From Astropecten irregularis (Eukaryota; Echinodermata; Asteroidea; Paxillosida; Astropectinidae): a DNA stretch of 64,000 nucleotides. The translations under genes and the position numbers were made by a program. This document shows, piece after piece, positions 34,585 to 44,900 of this stretch. How positions within the stretch are numbered: position 1 is the stretch's first letter; every line of letters begins with the position of its first letter. The notes below the pieces were generated by a model. It did not search any database. It saw nothing but the letters and a program-made list of their open reading frames with translations, and had not been told where the DNA came from. The stretch is from positions 5,434,270 to 5,498,269 of the forward strand of contig OZ020265.1 in the NCBI GenBank assembly GCA_963971285.1. Direction: 5' to 3'.

Positions 34585-37500
34585 TTACATACCATTAGGC
34601 ACGGAGCCCGAGACCGAACCGCCAAACTTTTTGACAGCTTTCTTTGCAATCGCCAGGGCAGCTTTCTTCGCCATGTCCTTCAAAAAGTCTCCAATACCTT
34701 GAAGACGCTGTTGCTCTTCAAGATCCGGTTTGCCATGATGGACATGCTCAGTGTACGCATCTCCAAGATCCGTGTCCGCACCCGATACCTCCGACCTTGC
34801 AGCAATTGGATGCCTACACACGGGCAACCACGGTTCACAACGGCACAAATCGTCATGTCCATATTGGAGCTGTTGTTCATGCTCCGTGTACGCATCTTCA
34901 AGATCCGTGTCCGCACCCGATACCTCCAATCTAGGGGCAATTGGATGCCTGCACACGGGCAACCATGGTTGACAACGGCACAAATCGTCATGTCCTAACA
35001 GAAAACCACGGTATTGAAGCCATTGTTGACGCTCCTTGTACGCGTCTTCAAAACCCGTGCCCGCTACGTTAGGGCCTATTTTACCATCTAAACGATTCGT
35101 CTCGCCGTCTTCGAAGTTGTTGGGTAGACTTTGACCTGTAAGTATAAACAAAACAATAATCATTGCACCTCTTAAAAACTAAGTGAGAGTCGGAATACCT
35201 GCACGGTACGAGAGCGCCAAATGACTGTACGGTCATGTGGCTAGATTCCCTGCGAGTGATCCTGGCAGGCAGATTCTCTCAATGAGAGAACCTACCGGTA
35301 GGCCTCACCCGGTAGGGCGTCCACATCAAACACTTTAGTTGTGTCAGGTGGTTCGGTATTTTTGCTGAGATGGGGATGGGTCGCAATGCCGTCTGAGCCT
35401 GAGGGGTGGTCATCAGGAGACCCAAGGAGTATCGTTTGAAGGTAGATGCGGCAAGCGTATTTTTTATGTACACCGCAGCCTAGGGTGTTTCGCTGTGACA
35501 GTGCAAATACATGCTTGAAAAGAGACTACAAGTGGAGTACATTGTATACATCACATTTACATGAACTATATACACGTGTGTTTTGACGTGATTTTTACAT
35601 TTCATTCCGTCCCTCCACAACGTACAAAATTAGCAATACAGTACAACTGTTATGCACATTGATTGATTAATTCCGAAGCCCACCACACAAGATACAAATT
35701 GTCTAGGCCTATATGACACTATGGAATTATCGTAAAGCATTCGGGGTGTCGTAGCAGTGAATTTTCCTAGTCGCAGAACCAGTCGGATAATCAGTCATAC
35801 ATATTCAACAATCGAATATTTTGTGACTGAGTCGGGAACTTGTTGCCAAGTATAAAATACTCGGCCATCAAAATACCAATAAATTATCACAGTAAGTCAA
35901 ACAATATTTGGACGAACACTTTCAATATTGTGTTTATAATAAACTTAGGAATATTAAACTAAGATGTGTTCATCAAACAACCGCAAGGCTAACAGACATG
36001 TGAATTTTAAGTCGTTGAACAAGAACAAGTGAACAATGAATAATACGGGCGTTTCACAATTAGAGCGCCACCAAGAGGGCAGCAGGGAGAGGCCGATTTA
36101 CGCGGTGCATGATGGGAAATTGTCGACATTGGAGATTTTTCCCCTATACGTTCAATCGTCTTCGCCATTTAACCCACCGTATATCTTTTATCCATAGGTA
36201 TTTCTCAATGTTTTCCAGTTTGGATGTGTGTGCTGTGCATCCGAAAGATTCGCAAACATAAAGCATTGTGATAACGCGTGAAATAAACGCACAAAACGAC
36301 CCAAGAATTAGCAAATAACGTTGAACATATAGGGGAATAATCTCCAATGTCGACAATCTCCCATCATGCACCACATAAATCGGCCTCTCCCTGCTGCCCT
36401 CTTGGTGGCGCTCTAAATTGTGAAACGCCCGTATTGACTGGAGCAGGAATCGTACCAGCGACCTCCGGAATACCGCACCGGCATTATTACTAACTCAGCT
36501 ATAGGCCTACAGGGTGTCCCCCCAAAAAAAAAAAAAAAAAATAAAAATAAAAATATTATATACAAATTGATCTGTTTATCACTTCAAGATTAAGATATCT
36601 GATACGACTGTCTTGGCTATCATCATGTAAAATTTGAGCAAAATTGCACCAAAATTTAGTAAAACAAAAAAACTAAGACTGAATTAAGCAACATCAAAAC
36701 CCGATGTTCATCTTTCTTTGATACACAGTATGTGTGTATTGACCACTATGCGTGTTATCCTTACAAATTTGTTTTTAAGGAGTACTCTTTCAATTTGTCA
36801 TATTTTCGCCAATTTCAGCCCCAATATGCTTAAATTCTACATGATGATAACCAAGACATGGCTGTATCACACATCTGAATCTTGAAGTGACTTTAGTTTT
36901 AACATAATGGGTCCCAAAGCAGTGTTGCTTTTTTTTTCAGGGACATCCTGTACAGCTTTATGTTGGGGGCGTCTCTATTATCTTTGTTCGTTCGGCAGTC
37001 AAAAGCCATGAAACCTCTCGCATACTGCTATATCCCAAGGATCATTGAAAACACTCGCAATGCTGCAACCTGAAAAACAATCTTTTAAAAGATCAAAACG
37101 ATTTTTTGTCGTTATATTTTTTTACAAATTTCTGGCTAAATACATAATTTCAGGCTGAAAAATGTTAACTGTATGTTTCTACCACCACCATCTTCACTTC
37201 ACACCCTGTATGTTATACGTAAATCTGTGAAAATGTCCGTTTTGGTTTCTTACCAAAGTATGATAGTACCTTTAATGCTGTAAAAATAAAAGTTCATTCG
37301 ATCTGAATTGCGGTATATTGTTCTGTGAAAACATCGGATGCAGACTTTCCCAAGACGTACTATTCGAGCTTTGTTCAGATTTACAGAATTCTACTTTACC
37401 AAAATGGTTAGCTACTATAACGAATGTAGATTTAGCGAGCTTGAAGTTAATCGATAGCCCATGTTCATAAATGTTTGTATAGCGAACGATTTCTGACCAA

Positions 37501-37593
37501 GTTCAAACCTGTTTATATAGATCAAGAAAACATACCTGCCACAATAACTGCGACACAAGCGACGAGCAAGACTAACAGCATACAGCGAGCCAT
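34585..37593 (-). CDS. Secreted peptide precursor: two Cys-repeat peptides plus cationic helix (AMP-like)
   Basis: Exon 1 (37536-37593) encodes a 19-residue signal peptide, MARCMLLVLLVACVAVIVA, and ends in phase 1 at G/GTATGT. Exon 2 (34585-35135, acceptor TTACAG) restores a Gly codon, giving a precursor of about 202 residues. Numbering from that Gly: an acidic N-segment (to about 30); two tandem repeats of about 45 residues (about 29-78 and 79-123), each with DAYxE, then HDDLCRCxPWLPVCRHPIA and EVSGADTD; a linker; and a C-terminal lysine-rich amphipathic helix starting GIGDFLKDMAKKAALAIAKK (147-172) and a GS-rich end. Three Cys per repeat, six in all. This layout (signal, anionic spacers, cationic helix) is typical of antimicrobial peptide precursors; no specific family is recognised, so antimicrobial function is inference. 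The last codons GGT ATG TAA overlap a good donor (see findings). Confidence 0.65.
36045..36432. mobile_element. Long-arm TIR element, ACGGGCGTTTCACAAT family
   Basis: The two arms of about 115 bp are near-identical inverted copies, from ACGGGCGTTTCACAATTAGA through GAGGCCGATTTA and GTCGACATTGGAG to CCTATACGTTCAA. The terminus plus flank reads TACGGGCG...CGCCCGTA, so a TA target duplication is likely. The loop is about 160 bp without coding sequence. Confidence 0.9.
36434..37020 (-). repeat. tRNA-derived SINE split by a MITE
   Basis: A SINE head in reverse (TTGACTGGAGCAGGAATCG to CTAACTCAGCTATAGG, 36434-36505) resumes after the inserted element at about 36957 with GTTGGGGGCGTCTC and GTTCGTTCGGCAGTCAAAAG. 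The same order occurs without interruption at 24760-24850. Confidence 0.7.
36508..36952. mobile_element. GGTGTCCC-end MITE inserted in a SINE
   Basis: Ends CCTACAGGGTGTCCC and CAGGGACATCCTGTA, followed inward by A-rich and T-rich runs, with foldback arms (CACTTCAAGATTAAGATATC and the mirrored TCTGAATCTTGAAGTGA). Same family as 29436-29885. Confidence 0.82.
37072..37275 (+). mobile_element. MITE-A, right-half fragment
   Basis: Begins at the central palindrome (ATCTTTTAAAAGATC) and runs through TTACCAAAGTATGATAGTACCTTTAA. It lies in the intron of the peptide gene. Confidence 0.8.
37536..37593 (-). CDS. Signal-peptide exon of the peptide precursor
   Basis: Minus strand: ATG at 37593 and 19 codons, with an Arg-containing start and a long Leu/Val/Ala core ending VIVA-G. 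The donor G/GTATGT is in phase 1, matching both downstream homologous exons. The cleavage site would fall at or beside the splice junction, giving Gly-Gln at the N-terminus, which could cyclise to pyroglutamate if Gly is trimmed. Confidence 0.7.
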
Positions 37594-37651
37594 GGTGTAG
37601 GCCTGGTAGACTCGGTGAGACGAAGGTACCAAACCAGACCAAACAGTGCCC

Positions 37652-37658
37652 TTATAAG
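37652..37658 (-). promoter_or_regulatory. TATA-like box of the peptide gene
   Basis: On the minus strand GCTTATAAGGGC lies about 60 bp upstream of the ATG at 37593, which would place a start site near 37625 and give a 5' UTR of about 30 nt. Compact TATA promoters are common for inducible secreted-peptide genes. Confidence 0.5.
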
Positions 37659-38556
37659 CATTCTGCCTTCCCACTCCAATCCACTGCGCGTGATGCAGGA
37701 CTTTTCAGGTTACCGAATACGAGGAACAATTATACACAATTTCATTCAGCATACTTCAGCTGAAGAACCCACCAGCAATTATGTGGCTCCTCATCGGAAA
37801 ATATAATTAACAAAAAGAAGAAGTATATTTTTAACAAACTGTTATCGATAATGAGTTTCAGCTGCAATTTCATCTTATACAGAAATAGTACACGTACGTA
37901 GCCGCGAAACTCCCTTTTAACAGAGCAGACGTTTCTAAAGTTTCCACTCTCGTTTCTTAAAAATCGTGTACGATACGACCACGCACGATATCAAAGAAGC
38001 GCCCAATTACCGACAAAGCAACAAGGAACATTTTCATGTTTGTAATTCAATTAAAAACAATTATTGTTTTAAGTTGCAGGTAGGTTTATAATACCCTAAA
38101 CAATTACCTTTCGTCGCAACGAGAGAAGAAAAATTTTGGAACTGAAGACCGCTACCAATTTTCTGAATTTGTTCTGCTTTTTTGTGTTCATTTAATAAGC
38201 TTCAGAAATTGCTGGTAGGTCTATCACCATAAGTATTCAGCATGTATGCCCTTGTTTTATCTTCTGTTTGAAATGTCCTTCGTGGTTTATATGACGAATG
38301 TGTCCATTTTCAATTTCTGCTAAACAATTCAAATACAGAGAAAACGAAAAAAATCAATGCATGGTTTTGTATGTAGAAGATGTGTTTTTCCGCATCACAC
38401 ATCTCTAAATGTTTATATTGGTCATAAAATAATTGTTGCCAACTGCTCATCAGCCCCTCAAAATGACCCGAAATTTATAAAATGCTTGAAATGGTTTATG
38501 GTTTCGAACACGCACGCTATCATTGATGCAATCCTTATACAATCACCCTATCTTTA
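37659..38556. other. Non-genic stretch upstream of the peptide gene
   Basis: No exon seen. GCAGGACTTTTCAGG (about 37692-37706) resembles a degenerate Rel/kB site but lacks a full consensus, so I do not call it. Confidence 0.4.
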
Positions 38557-39385
38557 TCTGACCACACTTACCTACCCCCAAACTCCTTTGTCCCGGTCCT
38601 CTCATCCATTTATGTGTATCTTTACTTCTATGGTCTAGTGCTTTTGTCATTTAGCCTTTGAGAAATATCATGCTAGGATTGAAACCGCGTCAAGCCATCC
38701 TAACTCATAACAAGTTGTTTATTAGTGAATGAAGATTTTGCTTAAAATATTACACGAAATTTATAATATGGAACGACCACGGACGCTATCATATAATTAT
38801 ACGATCTTTATAAAATCATCCCTTCTGTTGTTGGCTACATTTGATCTAGTATACCCCAGATACATCTTTGTCTGACCCATAGAGATACATACTAATAAAC
38901 TAGAGGGCGGACGCACAATACTCCCCTGTACTGTGGCGCTGTGATCGCATGGGCACGTGCCGCCATTACTATTAAAGGCACGAATTACGTATACGCATGC
39001 GTACCAGGGATTGATATGCTGACGGAGCACTTGCATAAATTACAGTACAAAGGCCTACGCCGTAAGTACACATCAAGGATAGTAAAGCGCCGGCGCAGTG
39101 CCTTTTTCAGTAATGGCGGATCGATCCCCATGTTGTCACAGAAATTTCGCCGAGCCCGCCCTCTAGTTTATTAGTATGTATTTCTATGGTCTGACCACAC
39201 CTTTACCTACCTCCAATTTAGTCCTGATCCCCTCATCCAATTATGTGTTTCTTTACTTCCATGCATGTTCTAGTCCTATTGTCCTTTATTATATGAGAAA
39301 GATCTTACTAGGAACGAAACAGCGTCAGGCCCTTCTACTCAAAGCATTGTGTATATTAGTGACTGAAGATTTTGCTTTTTTCATA
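38557..39385. repeat. Diverged ~190-bp direct duplication around a MITE
   Basis: Two copies (38557-38745 and 39195-39375) share the order CTACC...CCTCATCCA, TATGTGT-TCTTTACTTC, CTAGGA-GAAAC-GCGTCA and GTGA-TGAAGATTTTGCTT. The hAT-like MITE at 38878-39188 sits between them, just before the second copy. Confidence 0.7.
38878..39188. mobile_element. hAT-like MITE (CATAG...CTATG family), perfect 8-bp TSD
   Basis: TIR CATAGAGATACATACTAATA through AACTAGAGGGCGG, mirrored at the right end with one mismatch. The target duplication GTCTGACC is perfect (38870-38877 and 39189-39196). 311 bp, non-coding centre. Confidence 0.92.
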
Positions 39386-39435
39386 CAACATTCACTGTCT
39401 GCAGTTCTCCGCAATATTACAATCCTGACGGCTTT

Positions 39436-39661
39436 AAAAATGAAGGTAAGTTTGCGTTGACATCATGTAATCTCTTCTGTGAGAGTGTGTGGTTCTGAGA
39501 ACAGTGTGCTCTGTTAGTCCTCAGGAGATTCAGGTCACTCTCCTGAGGACGAACAGAGCAAACTGTTCGGAACGTCGAGATAATACCACTGGTTCTTCTC
39601 AGAACCACACACTCTCACAGAAGAGGTTACATGGTGTCACCGCAAACTTACCTTCATTTTT
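39436..39661. repeat. 226-bp palindrome
   Basis: Arms of about 65 bp: AAAAATGAAGGTAAGTTTGC...GTGTGTGGTTCTGAGA and the mirror. An inner smaller palindrome (CTCCTGAGGAC with GTCCTCAGGAG) is followed by ACAGAGCA pairs. Probably a foldback MITE; no target duplication recognised. Confidence 0.8.
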
Positions 39662-39924
39662 AGTATATCCACCATGCATAGCTGCAAGTCTTACTGACGG
39701 CTTTACTTTCACAAAGCAGGACTTTAATCAATTGTATTTCTTTTGTACCATTTGCACTCGGGCCATTAAAGGTTTGTGTAAAATGTCTTACATTTAGTAC
39801 TGAATTATAATATTGAAATATATTATTTGTGTCCACACACAAATCGCGACCCAAATAGTCGAGCTTTTTTGTGTGTGTGAACGTGCCTAATAACGGTCAC
39901 TTGACAGCTACACACTCAATATAA

Positions 39925-41430
39925 TGTTTTGGAAGTGTGATTGGAATTTCAAGTATCTTGACTACAATAAGGCAGTAGGCATTTGATTAATTTCCGTACA
40001 TATGCATACTTGTTTCGGTATTTTAAATACGGGTTCAAGCCTCAAACACTCGACGCAGACCAACATAATGTCATTTTTGTGTAGAATGTCTATTCTTACT
40101 TCACTGGTGTGCGTGCCTTGAGGTCAATTACAGTGTGCAGTATGTTACCAGCTCAGAATCGAGACAGGATGGATGGTTTTGTATCTGGTTTAAAGGTTTA
40201 CTGGTTTCCAAACTTTGAAAAAGGGTAAAATGCTTAAAAAATAATTGCTTACTACATAATTAAATACTAAACAAATTTATATTTTTATATTTTGACCAAC
40301 ACGTATAAAAATCAGTACATATAAGCCCCCCCCCCCCGAAAAATAACCTTTGGAAGCGATGCACGCAACAATAGCTTGTGACGTCATTTACATTAGAAGT
40401 ATAGGCTCGCACCATAGTATACTGCGTGGCGTTCTGTATGTGACGTATAAAGGTTTTTCCACGCGAAAAGTGAGGAGCTAAATTATGGTTCTAAATAACC
40501 CCCCTTTTCCATATACAATACATTTTAGCGCAAACAATGATAAACATGTTGAGTTGTATAACAATACAAATGTATTCAACTTCACATTTTGATTACAGGA
40601 AACCTTTAAGTGCAATGTTCAATCGTATTGAGATAATTCGGTGATAAAAAACACCAGGGCAGAAAAGTACGTATATTGATTATGTTTTATTTAGTGGTAT
40701 TTGGTGTAAATCAGCAAAACAGTGCTTCACTAATTCTACAATAATTACTATTATTTATATAAAACGTTTGAAAAATATACGTTAGTCTTTTATATTAATT
40801 TATTTTAATATCGGTTCATAACTGCTGATTGTCATCCTTGGGTCCCGCTAATAATCCAACAAACAACTGATATGCAACAACAAACAACCAATTAAAAGAC
40901 CAATATATATAAGTATATTACAATATAAAACAATGAATAGAAACCTCTAAATAATAACCACAAGTGAAACCTCAATGAATTTAATATTTTTTTTTGTTTT
41001 TGAGCAAAGAAGAGCTGACTGGAGCGGGATTCGAACCGGCGACCTATTGAATTCCGTACAGCCGCAGCTCTACCAACGGAGCTACCTAACTATACGTTGG
41101 TTGTGTCCCTAACATATATACAGAATAACTGACGTCGCCGTAGTTTTTCCAGTCGCTGAGAACGTGAATGAAATCATGAAAATTTATTGCCACTCGATAA
41201 AATATTGCCTTCTAACCCAATTGTTAATTAATTTTCTCTAAACACTAATTTCTAAGCGCTGTGATTTAGTTAGGTAATACGAGCGTATTAAATACCGGTT
41301 ATTAATTTTATTATTATTATAATTTTTCTAAATTGCATAATAGGGAGAAAGGTTAGCATCTGAAAGTTAACATTTGGGAGACAGGCAAAGCCTAATTTGC
41401 ATATTAGGCTTTGCAAGCCTAATTTGCATA
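39925..41430. repeat. Left copy of the duplicated flank of the transporter unit
   Basis: Matches 51055-53170 in the same orientation, from GAAGTGTGATTGGAATTTCA through GACGCAGACCAACATAATGT and GTAAATCAGCAAAACAGTG to the SINE head and the GCCTAATTTGCATATTAGGC block. The right copy has extra insertions (about 51540-52430 and 53170-53565). This marks the distal border of the tandem transporter duplication. Confidence 0.85.
41016..41100 (-). repeat. tRNA-derived SINE head
   Basis: The complement carries TAGCTCCGTTGGTAGAGC (A box) and GGTTCGAATCCCGCTCCAG (B box). A duplicate lies at about 52740-52820 in the second transporter unit. Confidence 0.65.
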
Positions 41431-41901
41431 TTAATTAACCTAGGCTCCCATGCTAAATAGCCAATTAAACAAAATATTAAGAATACTCAGAAGTTTCTCA
41501 GACACTCAAGCTATACACCAAAATGAAGCTGAAAACTTAATTTTTCATGTTCTTTTCAATTTTCTATAGGATGACCAATGAAGTTTTGAGAAAAATTCAT
41601 CCAAAGAAAATTACCATGAAAACGGCCATGTTGACTGGTGCCATACTAAAAAAAAAATGTACCCTTCCCTACAGGCCCAAGAAGAGCGAGTTTAAGGCCA
41701 GAATCCATCCAAACAGCTCAACGTTGAAAGTCCAAACTATGGCGACCGGGTTCCATCCATTACAAGACTTCCCATGTAGGTCCCAGCAACTGATTTTATG
41801 AAAAAAAGATGAGAATATACACGCACAAAATAATGAGCTCCGCGGACTGATCTGGACCTATTTACTGGTCTACATTCCCAGAAGGCTCCGTTAACTACCA
41901 T

Positions 41902-44900
41902 TTACTTCCGAGATTGTCGCCAAACCATCGCCAAGAACGCTAGGAAGGCAATGAGATGAACCCCTCCCAGGGACATGAAGACCGCACTGTAACTCCCTGT
42001 TCTATCATACAACAAACCTAAACAGAGAAAGGGAAGTGTAATTAATCGACATACCAATTTCATCAATGATAAACTTCCTGAATGTATGAGCTAAAATAGA
42101 CTATCATAGGGGCGAAGGGGGGGGGGGCGTGGTTAGCCTCCTTCTCTTCCATCCGAAAACAGAAAAGCAACGAAAAAGTAAAGAAGCAACTTCAAACAAT
42201 GCAAAAACAATTCAATAAGAGAAGAAAACGGAGGGAAGACAAAATAAGCTAGCTCTGATCATCCCGAAATGCAACCTTCATTTGGCGCACCCCAGCACCG
42301 GAAAATGCTGGATTTGGTCTCGTATCAGCGGATTTGTACGGTATAGGTATTGTATAGTTTGTAGTAGTTGCACTGCTTTGCAATTTCTTAGTAAGGTAGG
42401 GTTTCTTAGCTGGTCCAAGCCACTTGTTATAACTAAGAAATTTGGCTGATTCTAGCGACTTCTTTATAACAGGAGTATACTATTTTTTATGCAATGTAAA
42501 TATTGATGACCTAGCTACAGCGGCTAATTCTTTGAATATTTAGGTTGACTTTTTTTCACTTTGCCAAAGCTTACTCTTTCTAAGCTTGGACCAGACATTC
42601 CTACTAGTACCAAACATTATGCCAATGATAGGAGGCATATGTTTATACTGTACTAGAAAAGAGTAACCGGGACTAGCATGAACTGTATATGAAACAAATT
42701 CTTCAAGCAGAACATTGATGCTCACATGTCCTGTAAAGTATGCACATGTGCTATGCACCAGGACTTCAATTGATATTTTACATATTTTCTTTGATTCAAA
42801 TACATTTTATGTGTAGTTAAATAAATCATTAGTGAAACAAGTTAAAGGTATTGCCCAAAGTCACCTTGTTGCAAATTCAAAAGGAACATCCGAGAAAACA
42901 CTACCAGAAATTGAACTTTGATTAAAACCTAAAAAAAAAACAATAAAACGCTGACTCACCATGACTCAGCACTTTTTAACATAATTTTCAATCTTTTTTT
43001 TTAGGTTGGGCAACATTTTTTTAATAATTTTTGTTTCACTCTGGTATATTGCCAGAACATCCTTTTAGCCTATTCAGAACTTCGAATTCAAACTTTTTTG
43101 AAATTTAGTAAAGCCAAAGTGCGCATCTTCAAAGGGTCGAAATAATCCGCACAGTGTGAGTGTATTGACCGTGGAAGGACTATTTTGAATCGCCCGTATC
43201 AATGGGGGTTTATCAAACGGAGGCGTAGAGATCGGGCTCCAGCTCTGTCATCCGTATGTTGTGGCCGTGGTTTTTCATTGACGCTAGAGCTAAGTTTTTT
43301 TATTTTGTTTCTCTTCAAGCCAAGTAATCTACGTCTGAACCGGAGACAGAAGCCTCTGTTTGGTAACCCGTTTTTATAATGGATAATACGACATGGAGCC
43401 TGGGTGAGAGCATCCGTTTCGTATCCCCCTACCACCCCACTCCACCCCAATGTCCACGAACCTGGTAAGTACAGCAGGCAGAACCGCAGAGAACTTGAAA
43501 TCATTCCGATCCAGCCAAATGCACTCCCCAGCTGCTCAATGTCGACCATGTCAATCAGTATGACGTCCAAAATGAGCCAGATAATGCAAACGCCAACGCC
43601 GTACATTGTGACGTTGGCTATATTCAACCAGTATGATGTCAGCCATGGGTCGATGAAGTAATACGCCGGCAGGATCATTAGACCAAACCCTAGGAGGGTA
43701 TTGGTGCTGATCAACTGAAATTTGTTAATAACGGGAATGATGATGACACCAACGACTATCCGTGTTACACCCATTATGGAGGTAAATGTGGCGGCGTCCT
43801 CAACGCTAAACCCCTTGGTCTGTGTATGAGGAATGAAGTACACCAACCAGGCCAAGTTGCAGAATTGAGATATAATCATCTGTGTTGCAATCAGCCAGAA
43901 AGACACATTAAAGACAAGATCAGTGTTCAGACTTCGCAATACAGACAGCACAGCTGCCCAGATGCGATTCCTTGGCTTGCTCTGCTGTGTCCCTTCGTCT
44001 TGGTCGACTGTACGTACGCCATCACTTGCTAACGGCGCATAGGCTGTGCTAGTTGGATCTTCACGTGGAAGTCCTAGCAATGCACCGCATGCGATCAAAT
44101 GAGAGCATATCCCAGCGATTAGTAAGATTGTCCCCCTCCATCCGTAGGTATTCAGAAACAACTGAGATAAGGCCGGTATAACCATGTACGCGAATGCAGC
44201 ACCTGTTTGTGAAATGGAGAAGGCAGTTGTCACTCCTTGTGTTCCCTGGTAGTAATTACCGATCAACTCTCTGCCCAAAACATTGGACACTCCCAGAGCC
44301 GGTCCTAAATTACATAGAAAAGAATAATAAAGACGAGCAATAATTCAAACAAATGTTGTTTCGATTGAAAATAAAATGTGAGCGCATAGTTTGGTATGCC
44401 ATGTACAAAATCGGCTCCCGTAGGAATTTCATGCTAGAATATATATAATTTTTTTCAGTTATAGGTCATATGTAGGGTCCAAACAATCACAACATAATGC
44501 ACACGTTAATGCACTGTGGTAAAAATGGACAAACAGGTTGAGAACACAATAACTCGGTTACAAAAGCAAAGAACAACTTTATGACGTACGTGCATGCGCA
44601 CTTGCCATACACAAAAGTAGGGGCATCCAGGGGATGTCAGCCTAGTTGTAAACCTTTTTTTTATCAGTGGTATGGTTTCTGCCATATTACCTAATTAGAA
44701 GAACTATATGTCTGTCGGGTTCCTCTTGGTGGGTGTGGCAATGAAGGGACAAAGTTGGTACTGCAGAATTAAGCTAGACCATCCCATCAAGCAACCCTTT
44801 GAAACCACTTTGTATATAACAGTCTTTATCTATGTATCGTGCTGGTGATGTTGCCAGACATTAATGGCGGTAGGTGGGATTTGGCAGACATGAATTAAAG

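Noticed and set aside
34644..34998. Overlapping plus-strand frames opposite the peptide exon
   Set aside because: They are shadows of the 135-bp tandem repeat coding on the minus strand, which has the signal peptide and phase-matched splice sites.
37690..37706. Rel/NF-kB site upstream of the peptide gene (GGACTTTTCA)
   Set aside because: It lacks the terminal CC of the kB consensus; a near-match of this length is expected by chance.
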